Shown: positions 10,117 through 19,580, counted from the first letter of the stretch. The stretch: 64,000 bases of DNA from Cervus elaphus (GCF_910594005.1 NC_057832.1:105969152-106033151); one strand, 5' to 3'. The notes: generated from the letters alone by a model not told the origin. Made by a program: numbers and translations.

Positions 10117-13100
10117 CTAAATTCCATATATATGTGTTAGTATGCTGTAATGTTCTTTATCTTTCTGGCTTACTTCACTCTGTATAAGGGGCTCCAGTTT
10201 CATCCATCTCATTAGGACTGGTTCAAATGAATTCTTTTTGACGGCTGAGTAAAATTCCATGGTGTATATGTACCACAGCTTCCTTATCCATTCATCTGCT
10301 GATGGGCATCTAGGTTGCTTCCATGTCCTGGCTATTAGAAACAGTGCTGCGATGAACATTGGGGTGCATGTGTCTCTTTCAGATCTGGTTTCCTCAGTGT
10401 GTATGCCCAGAAGTGGTATTGCTGGGTCATATGGCAGTTCTATTTCCAGTTTTTTAAGGAATCTCCACACTGTTTTCCATAGTGGCTGTACTAGTTTGCA
10501 TTCGCACCAACAGTGTAAGAGGGTTCCCTTTTCTCCACAGCCTCTCCAGCATTTATTGCTTGTAGACTTTTGGATAGCAGCCATCCTGACTGGTGTGTAA
10601 TGGTACCTCATTGTGGTTTTGATTTGCATTTCTCTAATAATGAGTGATGTTGAGCACCTTTTCATGTGTTTGTTAGCCATCTGTATGTCTTCTTTGGAGA
10701 AATGTCTGTTTAGTTCTTTGGCCCATTTTTTGATTGGGTCATTTATTTTTCTGGAATTGAGCTGCAGGAGTTGCTTGTATATTTTTGAGATTAATCCTTT
10801 GTCTGTTTCTTCATTTGCTATTATTTTCTCCCAATCTGAGGGCTGTCTTTTCACCTTACTTATAGTTTCTTTTGTAGTGCAAAAGCTTTTAAGTTTCATT
10901 AGATCCCATTTGTTTAGTTTTGCTTTTATTTCCAATATTCTGGGAGGTGGGTCATAGAGGATCTTGCTGTGATTTATGTCGGAGAGTGTTTTGCCTATGT
11001 TCTCCTCTAGGAGTTTTATAGTTTCTGGTCTTACATTTAGATCTTTAATCCATTTTGAGTTTATTTTTGTGTATGGTGTTAGAAAGTGTTCTAGTTTCAT
11101 TCTTTTGCAAGTGGTTGACCAGTTTTCCCAGCACCACTTGTTAAAGAGGTTGTCTTTTTTCCATTGTATATCCTTGCCTCCTTTGTCAAAGATAAGGTGT
11201 CCATAGGTCCGTGGATTTATCTCTGGGCTTTCTATTCTGTTCCATTGGTCTATATTTCTGTCTTTGTGCCAGTACCACACTGTCTTGATGACTGTGGCTT
11301 TGTAGTAGAGTCTGAAGTCAGGCAGGTTGATTCCTCCAGTTCCATTCTTCTTTTTCAAGATTACTTTGGCTATTCGAGGTTTTTTGTATTTCCATACAAA
11401 TTGTGAAATTCTTTGGTCTAGTTCTGTGAAAAATACCGTTGGTAGCTTGATAGGGATTGCATTGAATCTATAGATTGCTTTGGGTAGAATAGCCATTTTG
11501 ACAATATTGATTCTTCCAATCCATGAACACGGTATGTTTCTCCATCTGTTTGTGTCCTCTTTGATTTCTTTCATCAGTGTTTTATAGTTTTCTATGTATA
11601 GGTCTTTTGTTTCTTTAGGTAGATATACTCCTAAGTATTTTATTCTTTTTGTTGCAATGGTGAATGGTATTGTTTCCTTAATTTCTCTTTCTGTTTTTTC
11701 ATTGTTAGTATATAGGAATGCAAGGGATTTCTGTGTGTTAATTTTATATCCTGCAACTTTACTATATTCGTTGATTAGTTCTAGTAATTTTCTGGTAGAG
11801 TCTTTAGGGTTTTCTATATAGAGGATCATGTCATCTGCAAACAGTGAGAGTTTCACTTCTTCTTTTCCTATCTGGATTCCTTTTACTTCTTTTTCTGCTC
11901 TGATTGCTGTGGCCAAAACTTCCAACACTATGTTGAACAGTAGTGGTGAGAGTGGGCACCCTTGTCTTGTTCCTGATTTCAGGGGAAATGCCTTCAATTT
12001 TTCACCATTGAGGGTGATGCTTGCTGTGGGTTTGTCATATATAGCTTTTATTATGTTGAGGTATGTTCCTTCTATTCCTGCTTTTTGGAGAGTTTTAATC
12101 ATAAATGAGTGTTGAATTTTGTCAAAGGCTTTCTCTGCATCTATTGAGATAATCATATGGTTTTTATCTTTCAATTTGTTAATGTGGTGTATTACATTGA
12201 TTGATTTGCGGATATTGAAGAATCCTTGCATTCCTGGGATAAAGCCCACTTGGTCGTGGTGTATGATTTTTTTAATATGTTGTTGGATTCTGTTTGCTAG
12301 AATTTTGTTAAGGATTTTTGCATCTATGTTCATCAGTGATATTGGCCTGTAGTTTTCTTTTTTTGTGGCATCTTTGTCAGGTTTTGGAATTAGGGTGATG
12401 GTGGCCTCATAGAATGAGTTTGGAAGTTTACCTTCTTCTGCAATTTTCTGGAAGAGTTTGAGTAAGGTAGGTGTTAGCTCTTCTCTAAATTTTTGGTAGA
12501 ATTCAGCTGTGAAGCCATCTGGTCCTGGGCTTTTGTTTGCTGGAAGATTTTTGATTACAGTTTCGATTTCCTTGCCTGTTATGGGTCTGTTAAGATCTTC
12601 TATTTCTTCCTGGTTCAGTTTTGGAAAGTTATACTTTTCTAAGAATTTGTCCATTTCATCCAAGTTGTCCATTTTATTGGCATAGAGCTGCTGGTAGTAG
12701 TCTCTTATGATCCTTTGTATTTCAGTGTTGTCTGTTGTGATCTCTCCATTTTCATTTCTAATTTTGTTAATTTGGTTCTTCTCTCTTTGTTTCTTAATGA
12801 GTCTTGCTAATGGTTTGTCAATTTTGTTTATTTTTTCAAAAAACCAGCTTTTAGCTTTGTTGATTTTTGCTATGGTCTCTTTAGTTTCTATTGCATTTAT
12901 TTCTGCCTTAATTTTTAAGATTTCTTTCCTTCTGCTAACCCTGGGGTTCTTCATTTCTTCCTTCTCTAATTGCTTTAGGTGTAGAGTTAGGTTATTTATT
13001 TGGCTTTTTTCTTGTTTCTTGATGTAAGCCTGTAATGCTATGAACCTTCCCCTTAGCACTGCTTTTACAGTGTCCCATAGGTTTTGGGTTGTTGTGTTTT

Positions 13101-13935
13101 CATTTTCATTCATTTCTATACATATTTTGATTTCTTTTTTGATTTCTTCTATGATTTGTTGGTTATTCAGAAGCGTGTTATTTATCCTCCAGGTGTTTGA
13201 ATTTTTAACAATTTTTTTCCTGTAATTGAGATCTAATCTTACTGCACTGTGGTCAGAAAAGATGACTGGAATGATTTCAATTTTTTTGAATTTTCCAAGA
13301 CTAGATTTATGGCCCAGGATGTGATCTATTCTGGAGAATGTTCCGTGTGCACTTGAGAAAAAGGTGAAGTTGATTGTTTTGGGGTGAAATGTCCTATAGA
13401 TATCAATTAGGTCTAGCTGGTCCATTGTGTCATTTAAAGTTTGTGTTTCCTTGTTAATTTTCTGTTTAGTTGATCTATCCATAGTTGTGAGTGGGGTATT
13501 AAAGTCTCCCACTATTATTGTGTTACTATTAATTTCCTCTTTCATACTCGTTAGTGTTTGCCGTACATATTGCGGTGCTCCTATGTTGGGTGCATATATA
13601 TTTATAATTGTTATATCTTCTTCTTGGATTGATCCTTTGATCATTATGTAGTGTCCTTCTTTGTCTCTTTTCACAGCTTTTATTTGAAAGTCTATTTTAT
13701 CTGATATGAGTATTGCGACTCCTGCTTTCTTTTGGTCTCCATTTGCATGAAATATTTTTTTCCAGCCCTTCACTTTTAGTCTGTATGTGTCTCTTGTTTT
13801 GAGGTGGGTCTCTTGTAGACAGCATATGTAGGGGTCTTGTTTTTGTATCCATTCAGCCAATCTTTGTCTTTTGGTTGGGGCATTCAACCCATTTACATTT
13901 AAGGTAATTGTTGATAGGTGTGGTCCCATTGCCAT
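10117..13935 (-). CDS. L1 ORF2 protein: endonuclease and reverse transcriptase, intact
   Basis: The frame of 1272 codons is close to the usual ~1275 for mammalian L1 ORF2p. The protein nicks target DNA and copies L1 RNA onto the nick. The N-terminal apurinic-type endonuclease (about 1-239) keeps N13, E42, D144, N146, D204, D228 and H229. The reverse transcriptase core (about 490-770) has 'GFTAEFYQKF', 'FDKIQHSF', 'GTRQGCPLSPLLFN' and the catalytic FADD at 699-702. The C-terminal segment has a CX3CX7HX4C knuckle (C1129, C1133, H1141, C1146). Residue 1144 inside the knuckle is Cys, where the related copy at 33598-34646 has Trp. The ATG at 13935 opens the frame 51 bases after ORF1; translation by reinitiation is the known mode for L1. 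I see no stop or frameshift. Confidence 0.96.
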   Translation of the reverse strand: MAMGPHLSTITLNVNGLNAPTKRQRLAEWIQKQDPYICCLQETHLKTRDTYRLKVKGWKKIFHANGDQKKAGVAILISDKIDFQIKAVKRDKEGHYIMIKGSIQEEDITIINIYAPNIGAPQYVRQTLTSMKEEINSNTIIVGDFNTPLTTMDRSTKQKINKETQTLNDTMDQLDLIDIYRTFHPKTINFTFFSSAHGTFSRIDHILGHKSSLGKFKKIEIIPVIFSDHSAVRLDLNYRKKIVKNSNTWRINNTLLNNQQIIEEIKKEIKICIEMNENENTTTQNLWDTVKAVLRGRFIALQAYIKKQEKSQINNLTLHLKQLEKEEMKNPRVSRRKEILKIKAEINAIETKETIAKINKAKSWFFEKINKIDKPLARLIKKQREKNQINKIRNENGEITTDNTEIQRIIRDYYQQLYANKMDNLDEMDKFLEKYNFPKLNQEEIEDLNRPITGKEIETVIKNLPANKSPGPDGFTAEFYQKFREELTPTLLKLFQKIAEEGKLPNSFYEATITLIPKPDKDATKKENYRPISLMNIDAKILNKILANRIQQHIKKIIHHDQVGFIPGMQGFFNIRKSINVIHHINKLKDKNHMIISIDAEKAFDKIQHSFMIKTLQKAGIEGTYLNIIKAIYDKPTASITLNGEKLKAFPLKSGTRQGCPLSPLLFNIVLEVLATAIRAEKEVKGIQIGKEEVKLSLFADDMILYIENPKDSTRKLLELINEYSKVAGYKINTQKSLAFLYTNNEKTEREIKETIPFTIATKRIKYLGVYLPKETKDLYIENYKTLMKEIKEDTNRWRNIPCSWIGRINIVKMAILPKAIYRFNAIPIKLPTVFFTELDQRISQFVWKYKKPRIAKVILKKKNGTGGINLPDFRLYYKATVIKTVWYWHKDRNIDQWNRIESPEINPRTYGHLIFDKGGKDIQWKKDNLFNKWCWENWSTTCKRMKLEHFLTPYTKINSKWIKDLNVRPETIKLLEENIGKTLSDINHSKILYDPPPRILEIKAKLNKWDLMKLKSFCTTKETISKVKRQPSDWEKIIANEETDKGLISKIYKQLLQLNSRKINDPIKKWAKELNRHFSKEDIQMANKHMKRCSTSLIIREMQIKTTMRYHYTPVRMAAIQKSTSNKCWRGCGEKGTLLHCWCECKLVQPLWKTVWRFLKKLEIELPYDPAIPLLGIHTEETRSERDTCTPMFIAALFLIARTWKQPRCPSADEWIRKLWYIYTMEFYSAVKKNSFEPVLMRWMKLEPLIQSEVSQKDKEHYSILTHIYGI

Positions 13936-13986
13936 TTACTTCGTTGTTTTGGGTTCACGTTTATACAACCTTTCTGCATTTCCTGT
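13936..13986 (-). other. L1 inter-ORF spacer
   Basis: Fifty-one bases separate the ORF1 stop from the ORF2 ATG. A short spacer of this kind is typical of L1, where ORF2 is reached by inefficient reinitiation after ORF1. Confidence 0.85.
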
Positions 13987-14913
13987 CTAGAGAAGATCCT
14001 TTAGCATTTGTTGAAGAGCTGGTTTGGTGGTGCTGAATTCTCTCAGCTTTTGCTTATCTGTAAAGCTTTTGAGTTCTCCTTCATATCTGAATGAGATCCT
14101 TGCTGGATACAGTAATCTAGGTTGTAGGTTATTCTCTTTCATTACTTTCAGGACGTCCTGCCATTCCCTTCTGGCCTGGAGGGTTTCTATTGATAGGTCA
14201 GCTGTTATCCTTATGGGAATCCCTTTGTGTGTTATTTGTTGTTTTTCCCTTGCTGCTTTTAATATTTGTTCTTTGTGTTTGATCTTTGTTAGTTTGATTA
14301 ATATGTGTCTTGGGGTGTTTCGCCTTGGGTTTATCCTGTTTGGGACTCTCTGGGTTTCTTGGACTTGAGTGGCTATTTCCTTCCCCATTTTAGGGAAGTT
14401 TTCAGCTATTATCTCCTTGAGTATTTTCTCACGGCCTTTCTTTTTGTCTTCTTCTTCTGGAACTCCTATGATTCGAATGTTGGGGCGTTTCACAGTGTCC
14501 CAGAGGTCCCTGAGGTTGTCCTCATTTCTTTTGATCCTTTTTTCTTTTTTCCTCTCTGCTTCATTTATTTCCACCATTTTATCTTCTACCTCACTTATCC
14601 TATCTTCTGCCTCCGTTATTCTACTCTTGGTTCCCTCCAAAGTGTTTTTGATCTCATTCATTGCATTGTTCATTTTTAATTGACTCTTTTTTATTTCTTC
14701 TAGGTCTTTATTAAACAATTCTTGTATCTTTTCAATCTTTGTCTCCAGGCTATTTATCTGTAACTCCATTTTGTTTTCAAGATTTTGGATCATTTTTATT
14801 ATCATTATTCTACATTCTTTTTCAGGTAGATTCCCTATCTCCTCCTCTTTTGTTTGACTTGGTGGGCATTTTTCATGTTCCTTTACCTGTTGGGTATTTC
14901 TTTGCCTTTTCAT
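13987..14913 (-). CDS. L1 ORF1 protein: RNA-binding nucleic-acid chaperone, intact
   Basis: This frame of 308 codons is somewhat shorter than human ORF1p (338). ORF1p trimerises, coats L1 RNA and acts as a chaperone in the cytoplasmic L1 RNP. A basic, variable N-terminus (1-35) precedes a long coiled coil of repeated hydrophobic, Glu and Lys residues (about 36-136). The RRM begins at 'RPNIRIIGVPE' (143-153) and runs to about 225. The C-terminal domain follows, with 'ARISFRYEGELKSF' (271-284). The ATG at 14913 is followed by a basic 'MKRQR' start and no upstream in-frame alternative is favoured. No stop or frameshift interrupts it. It is expressed from the internal promoter in the 5' UTR together with ORF2. 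Confidence 0.95.
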   Translation of the reverse strand: MKRQRNTQQVKEHEKCPPSQTKEEEIGNLPEKECRIMIIKMIQNLENKMELQINSLETKIEKIQELFNKDLEEIKKSQLKMNNAMNEIKNTLEGTKSRITEAEDRISEVEDKMVEINEAERKKEKRIKRNEDNLRDLWDTVKRPNIRIIGVPEEEDKKKGREKILKEIIAENFPKMGKEIATQVQETQRVPNRINPRRNTPRHILIKLTKIKHKEQILKAAREKQQITHKGIPIRITADLSIETLQARREWQDVLKVMKENNLQPRLLYPARISFRYEGELKSFTDKQKLREFSTTKPALQQMLKDLL

Positions 14914-15778
14914 CTTGTTTAGATTGCTGTGTCTGGAGTGGGCTTTCTGTATTCTGGAGGTCTGTGGTTCCTTTTTATTGTGGAGGATTTACCCAGTGGG
15001 TGGGGTTAGACGATTGGCTTGTCAAGGTTTCCTGGTTAGGGAAGCTTGCGTCAGTGTACTGGTGCGTGGAACTTGATTTCTTCTTTTTGGAGAGCAATGG
15101 AGTGCCCAGTAATGAGTTTTGAGATGGGTCTATGTGTTAGGTGTCACCTTGGGCAGCCTGTATGTTGACATTCGGGGCTATGTTCCTGTGTTGCTGGAGA
15201 ATTTGCGTGGTATGTCTTGCTCTAAAACTTACTGGCTCTTGGGTGGTGGTTGGTTTCAGTGTAGGTATGGAGGCTTTTGGACGGTCACTTATTGCTTAAA
15301 GTTCCATGTAGTCAGGAGTTTTCTGGTGTTCTCAGGTTTTGGGCTTAAGTTTCCTGCCTCTGGATTTCAGTTTTATTCTTCCTGTAGTCTCAGGACTTCT
15401 CCAACTATACAGCACTGATAATAAAACTTCTAGGTTAATGGCGAAAAGATTCTCCCCTGTTAGGGACACCCAGAGAGGTTCACAGAGTTACATGAACAGG
15501 AGAAAAGGGAGGAGGGAGATAGAGATGAGCAGGAGGAGAAAAAGGGGGACTCAAGAGGAGAGAGACAGATCTACGCAGCTGTCTGTTCCCAGAGTGTTCT
15601 CCGTATCTCAGACACCTACAAGGATTCACAGAATTGGATTGGGAAGAGAAGGGGAAAGGAGGAAATAGAGGTGTTCTGAGGTAGAAAACAGAGAGTCAAG
15701 ATTGGGAGAGAATAATCTTTGGTTTAAAGATAGGGCTTCTCTCTCTTTTTTTTTTTTTTGGTAAGGTTATAGTGTAGT

Positions 15779-16125
15779 GAAAATGAAAATGAAGAGTAGT
15801 AGAGGAGTTCTAGAGGACTTTAAAAGAAATAAGAGAAAAAGAAAAATAGAAAATAAAAGAGAAAACGGAAAGAAAAAAAAAAAGAAAAAAGAAAAAAAAG
15901 AAAAAAAAACAAAAAAAAAAAAAAGAAAGAAAAAAAAAATTTTGTTTTCCCCTAATTAAAAAAATCGTAAAAATCTATGAAAATGAAAGTTAAGGAGTAA
16001 TGGAGTAATAGGGAATTTTAAAGGAAAATAAAAGAGAAAAAATAAAAAAGAAAAAATATAAAAAGAAAAAAAATTTTTTTTTTTTTTTTTTCCTTACTTA
16101 GAAAAAAAAAAGTAAAAATATATCT
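15779..16125 (-). repeat. Duplicated homopurine/homopyrimidine block in L1 5' UTR
   Basis: On the plus strand two units (15779-15978 and 15979-16125) each start 'gaaaatgaaa', run through a long A/G-only stretch, and end in a T-run, a 'cct(a/t)a' block and 'gtaaaaat'. They look like a diverged tandem duplication of about 150-200 bases. On the L1 sense strand the block is pyrimidine-rich. Confidence 0.75.
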
Positions 16126-16393
16126 AGGAGTTTCTCTGGAGCTGTTGCGGTCAGTGTGGGTTCGGCTCAGTTTCAGATAGCTCCTCGTTCCAGCTTACAC
16201 TTCTCGATATCTACAGGGCCCTTCCGGTGAAGTCGGTGTTTTCTACAGGGATTTTAATCTGTTGCACCAGTCCCTTCTGAAGCGGTTCCCTTTGTTTATT
16301 TGGCTTCTGTTTGCCGGTCTCTTCAGAGCCTCATTTCCGCCCTGACACAGGCGGGCGGAGGTGGACTCTTATTCAGGTAGCTAGTTCCGTTGC

Positions 16394-16493
16394 GCTGCTG
16401 GGAGGGGCTGACGCTGCGGGGAGGGGCTGGCCCTGCGGGGAGGGGCTGGCCCTGCGGGGGCGGGTTGGCGCTGCCGGGAGGGGCTGACGCTGC
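16394..16493 (-). repeat. GC-rich tandem array in L1 5' UTR
   Basis: Five units of 17-21 bases are built around 'gctgcggggaggggctg' (plus strand), with small differences between units. On the L1 sense strand they give CCCCTCCC boxes of the type bound by Sp/KLF factors. Binding is inferred. Confidence 0.8.
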
Positions 16494-17272
16494 TTTTTCC
16501 GTCTGCGCTGCTCAGGCTCCCGGCTGTTCTATATGGAGCGTGCCCCGCGTTGCGCCAGGTTCCAGCCCTCGGGTGTTACACAAAAGCGCGGAAGGAAAAG
16601 CTGCGCCTGCTCTCTGTGCCTTCCCCGTCAGAGCGGTCCAGGCAGCGAGGGGCTTGATGGGCGCACTATCCCCAGGTGTGGCGCACTCACTCCCTTCCGC
16701 GGACCCAGTCTCAGTTTCCGCTGGCGCCAGTCGGGTGCGCGCGCCTTCCGCCCTCTGCGTCCCCAGCCCCAGTCCCCGCCAGCGCCGGTCGGGTGCCTGC
16801 GCCCTGTGTCTCGCCGCGACCTTCCCCTCCCCCCTGCCTCCTGCCTCTGGCGGGGCTGGGCGGGTCCGCAGCCTGCGACCTCTTCTTGGGACTTTCTCCG
16901 TCCCTTTGTTCTGCAAACGGCCGGCAGTGTGTTCCGGCCGGTTAATTTTCTCTCTTTTGGTCTCCCACAGTTCAAGTTGGCACTTCACAGAAGCTCCCTC
17001 CGATTGTCCTCAGGGCACTCAGGCCCGGACCCTAGCTCAAGCAAGGCCGCCTAAGACTCCCTTCCCGGGACGGGTCTCCGTCCTTAGCTCTTTTGTGTCA
17101 CTTTTTATCTTTTATATTTTGTCCTACCTCCTTTCGAAGACAATGGTCTGCTTTTCTGGGCGCCTGATGACCTCAGCTAGCGATCAGAAGTTGTTTTGTG
17201 AGGTTTGCTCTGCATTCAGTTATTCTTTTGATGAATTTGTAGGAGAGAAAGTGGTCTCCCCGTCCTACTCCT

Positions 17273-17283
17273 CCGCCATCTTG
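17273..17283 (-). promoter_or_regulatory. YY1-type site at L1 5' end
   Basis: On the minus strand the sequence reads CAAGATGGCGG, starting 12 bases from the L1 5' end. A YY1 site at this position directs accurate transcription start in primate L1. A similar role here is inferred. Confidence 0.75.
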
Positions 17284-17295
17284 GCTCCTCCTCCT

Positions 17296-17308
17296 AACGC
17301 TATTTCTT
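17296..17308. repeat. L1 target-site duplication, right copy
   Basis: Exact match to 9718-9730 (aacgctatttctt), directly after the L1 5' terminus at 17294. Confidence 0.95.
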
Positions 17309-17348
17309 GAGTTATGAAGATCTATGACCAAGTTTTCACATGGGCAGT

Positions 17349-17561
17349 GGTGGTTTAGTTGCTAAGTCGTGTCCAACTCCTGCGATCCAACGGACTGTAG
17401 CCTGCTAGGCTCCTCTGTCCATGGGATTTTCCAGGCAACAATGCTGGAGTGGTTTGCCATTTCCTTTTCCAGAGTAGCTTCCCAACCTTGGGACTGAACC
17501 CAGGTCTCCTGCACTGCAGGCAGATTTTTTACTGACGGAGCTACCAGGGAAGTCCTACCAG
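17349..17561 (-). mobile_element. Bov-tA SINE with short target-site duplication
   Basis: Reverse-oriented copy ending at 'gagctaccagggaag'. The 8 bases tgggcagt lie at 17341-17348 and 17562-17569. Confidence 0.9.
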
Positions 17562-17569
17562 TGGGCAGT

Positions 17570-18074
17570 TAGCTACAACTTCATCACAGCTGTCACCTGG
17601 GAAACAGCAATTTTAAGACGCCATCAATTAGAAAATTTATTTCAATTTCAGAGATACCAAATATGTGGGGGAGAATGGGTGTACCCTTTTGGATGAAATA
17701 TGGTTATTACAGAAACAGAAGGTGGCAAAGCCCTGTAATGCTTCCTAATTCTGTGGGGCAAGGGGAGGAACGTTGGCCAGAGCACACTCGACTCCCTAAT
17801 TCTGAGTGAACTCTGGCACTCAGAGTTGGGAGCTGCTGAGGAAGAGCCTCTTTAGGGAATGCGTGTATGACTACAGATAACTTTTCTCCCCTGAAAGAGA
17901 AAGTGGGTTCTTGTCATTGCTGCTGTTGATTTATATTAACAACATAAATTGTGACAAAAGAAAGGTCACCAGTGACCTCACAATCCTAATATGATGCCTT
18001 TGATTTTTTTTGTACTCCATTCTAATGTTTACCTCTACGCATTCTTAGTTTTCATAATTGTCACCATAATAATG
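17570..18074. other. Unique sequence
   Basis: No gene or repeat family is recognised. Confidence 0.45.
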
Positions 18075-18415
18075 AGTGTCATCTTATGTTTTCACTGAAT
18101 ATGATATCAATATTGTGTAATTATAATTTTATGGCTGTGTAATATTCCATTGGCTCATACACAATAATTTATTTAAACTTTCTTTATTGCTTTACATTCA
18201 GATTGCCGCTGATGCTTTACTATTTTAGATGGAGCTGAAAATAACATTCATGTGCCCTTATCTTTTCTTTCTATTGTGTGGCTTCCTTAGGAAAAACTCT
18301 CAGGAGTGGAATATTTGGGTCTAAGAGAATGATACATTTTTATAGCCCTTGTATAAATTGCCATCATAAGAAAGGCACCAATAAAATTTCAGTGGCAATT
18401 TCTCCTTGAAGATTC
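18075..18415 (-). mobile_element. Old L1 (L1M-type) 3' fragment
   Basis: The plus strand shows the reverse of an old L1 end: 'ggctgtgtaatattccat' near 18133, 'caataatttatttaaac' near 18162 and 'ggagtggaatatttgggt' near 18304. It is strongly diverged and non-coding. Confidence 0.65.
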
Positions 18416-18657
18416 TGTAGGACAGGGGATTGTTTAAACTACTTTGCGATGCTTGTCTTCTCCATTTTCTGGGTTGTGTATGTCATTGGAGGCATGGCTT
18501 AAGAAGAGAGGGAGAAACAGATGAAATACATGACTCTGGCTTAGTTACTAGATGCTCCCCAGCTTTCTCACAGTCTGGAAGCCATGGTTCAGTTCTTCCC
18601 TCTGCTATTCTAGATTTCTCTGCTTTGCACAACTGGAAAGAAGGCTCTAAGGGGCTC

Positions 18658-18772
18658 ACTGAAGCGATGAACATGAGTTTGAGTAGGTTCCGGGAGTTGG
18701 TGATGGACAGGGAAGCCTGGCATGCTGCAGTCCATGGGGTTGTAAAGAGTTGGACACGACTGAACTGAACTG
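18658..18772 (+). mobile_element. BovB 3' tail, very short copy
   Basis: Only the last ~115 bases of BovB are present, ending in the (aactg)n tail. The flanks aaggggctc at 18649-18657 and 18773-18781 form a 9-base target-site duplication, so this is a 5'-truncated insertion in its own right. Confidence 0.88.
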
Positions 18773-18884
18773 AAGGGGCTCTGAGTTAAGAGGAATCAGG
18801 CATTGTTAGGTAGGGCATGGAGCAAGATTCCTTTCAAATCCTTTAGTGCTGGATAGAAGAAGGTAAACTTTGTTTTAGAAGTGT

Positions 18885-19084
18885 GGCTTGGCTTCCCTCG
18901 TGGTTCAGCTGGTAAAGAATCCACCTGCTATGCAGGTGAACTGGGTTCGATCCTTGGGTTGGGAAGATCCCTTGGAGAAGGGAATGGCTCCCCACTCCAG
19001 TATCCTTGTTGGAAAATCCCATGGACTGTATAGTTCATGGGGTTGCAAAGAGTCAGACACGACTGAGCGACTTTCACTTTCTTT
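18885..19084 (+). mobile_element. Bov-tA SINE
   Basis: Complete sense copy with head 'ggcttccctcgtggttcag', 'gggttcgatcc' B-box and a 'gactttcacttt' tail. Confidence 0.92.
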
Positions 19085-19263
19085 GGTTATAAATAATTTG
19101 CCTAGTTACTAGACATCGAGATTGACAACATCCCATGGAGAGCACATGGGGTGGAAGAGGGAAGGTGCAATAACGAAAAGCAGGGTACATTTAGCAAAAG
19201 AAGCAGAAGGGATTCTGAGCAAATCCAACAGATGATCATTAAAGGGTGGTTCTAAATGCCAGT

Positions 19264-19570
19264 CCATCCTAAAGGAGATCAGTCCTGGGTGTTCATTGCA
19301 AGGACTGATGTTGAAGCTGAAACTCCAATACTTTGGCCACCTCATGCAAAGTGTTGACTCATTGGAAAAGACCCTAATGCTGGGAGGGGTTGGGGGTAGG
19401 AGGAGAAGGGGACGACGGAGGATGAAATGGTTGGATGGCATCACTGACTTGATGGACATGGGTTTGGGTGGACTCTGGGAGTTGGTGACGGACAGGGAGG
19501 CCTGGCGTGCTGCGACTCATGGGGTCGCAAAGAGTCGGACACGACTGAGCGACTGAACTGAACTGAACTG
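19264..19570 (+). mobile_element. BovB 3' end with target-site duplication
   Basis: About 307 bases of BovB in sense, ending in repeated aactg. The exact duplication aaatgccagt lies at 19254-19263 and 19571-19580. Few differences from the family pattern and an exact duplication suggest a fairly recent insertion. Confidence 0.93.
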
Positions 19571-19580
19571 AAATGCCAGT

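Larger units (their letters stand above)
9731..17294 (-). mobile_element. Full-length L1 LINE with both ORFs intact
   Basis: This is an autonomous non-LTR retrotransposon of about 7.56 kb. In sense order it holds the 5' end starting GGAGGAGGAG at 17294, a 5' UTR (17294-14914), ORF1 (14913-13987), a 51-base inter-ORF gap, ORF2 (13935-10117), a 3' UTR and an A tail. Its perfect 13-base target-site duplication, complete 5' end and two uninterrupted ORFs mark it as recent. The other L1 copies here are truncated, and three of them (33598, 34895, 57219) share its 3' UTR sequence. The 5' end is not inverted and I see no internal deletion. Activity is inferred from integrity and has not been shown. 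Confidence 0.97.
14914..17294 (-). promoter_or_regulatory. L1 5' UTR with internal promoter
   Basis: About 2.38 kb lie between the 5' end and ORF1. In sense order they hold a YY1-type site, a CpG-rich part (about 17060-16380), a GC-rich tandem array (16493-16394), two copies of a pyrimidine-rich unit (16125-15779) and a mixed-composition stretch up to ORF1. L1 is known to be transcribed by RNA polymerase II from a promoter inside this region, which lets new full-length copies carry their own promoter. CpG density suggests control by DNA methylation; this is inferred. Confidence 0.9.
16657..17310 (+). other. Antisense open frame leaving the L1 5' end
   Basis: The frame is open from 16390; its first ATG is at 16657, giving 217 codons ending in TGA at 17308-17310. 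It runs antisense through the CpG-rich L1 promoter and stops at the edge of the flanking duplication. The position recalls primate L1 ORF0, which is also antisense in the 5' UTR, but I see no sequence relation. Several other frames overlap it on both strands in the same GC-rich DNA, so chance is a serious alternative. Confidence 0.3.

Noticed and set aside
10259..13651. Series of plus-strand open frames of 60-114 codons
   Set aside because: They lie opposite the intact L1 ORF2 and are shadows of its coding strand.
14024..15418. Plus-strand open frames of up to 127 codons opposite ORF1 and the proximal 5' UTR
   Set aside because: They are antisense to L1 ORF1 and its leader, without family resemblance or a plausible start.
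16512..17054. Overlapping frames of 115-173 codons on both strands in the L1 5' UTR
   Set aside because: GC-rich DNA has few stop codons. Several mutually exclusive frames coexist, so none is supported as a gene.
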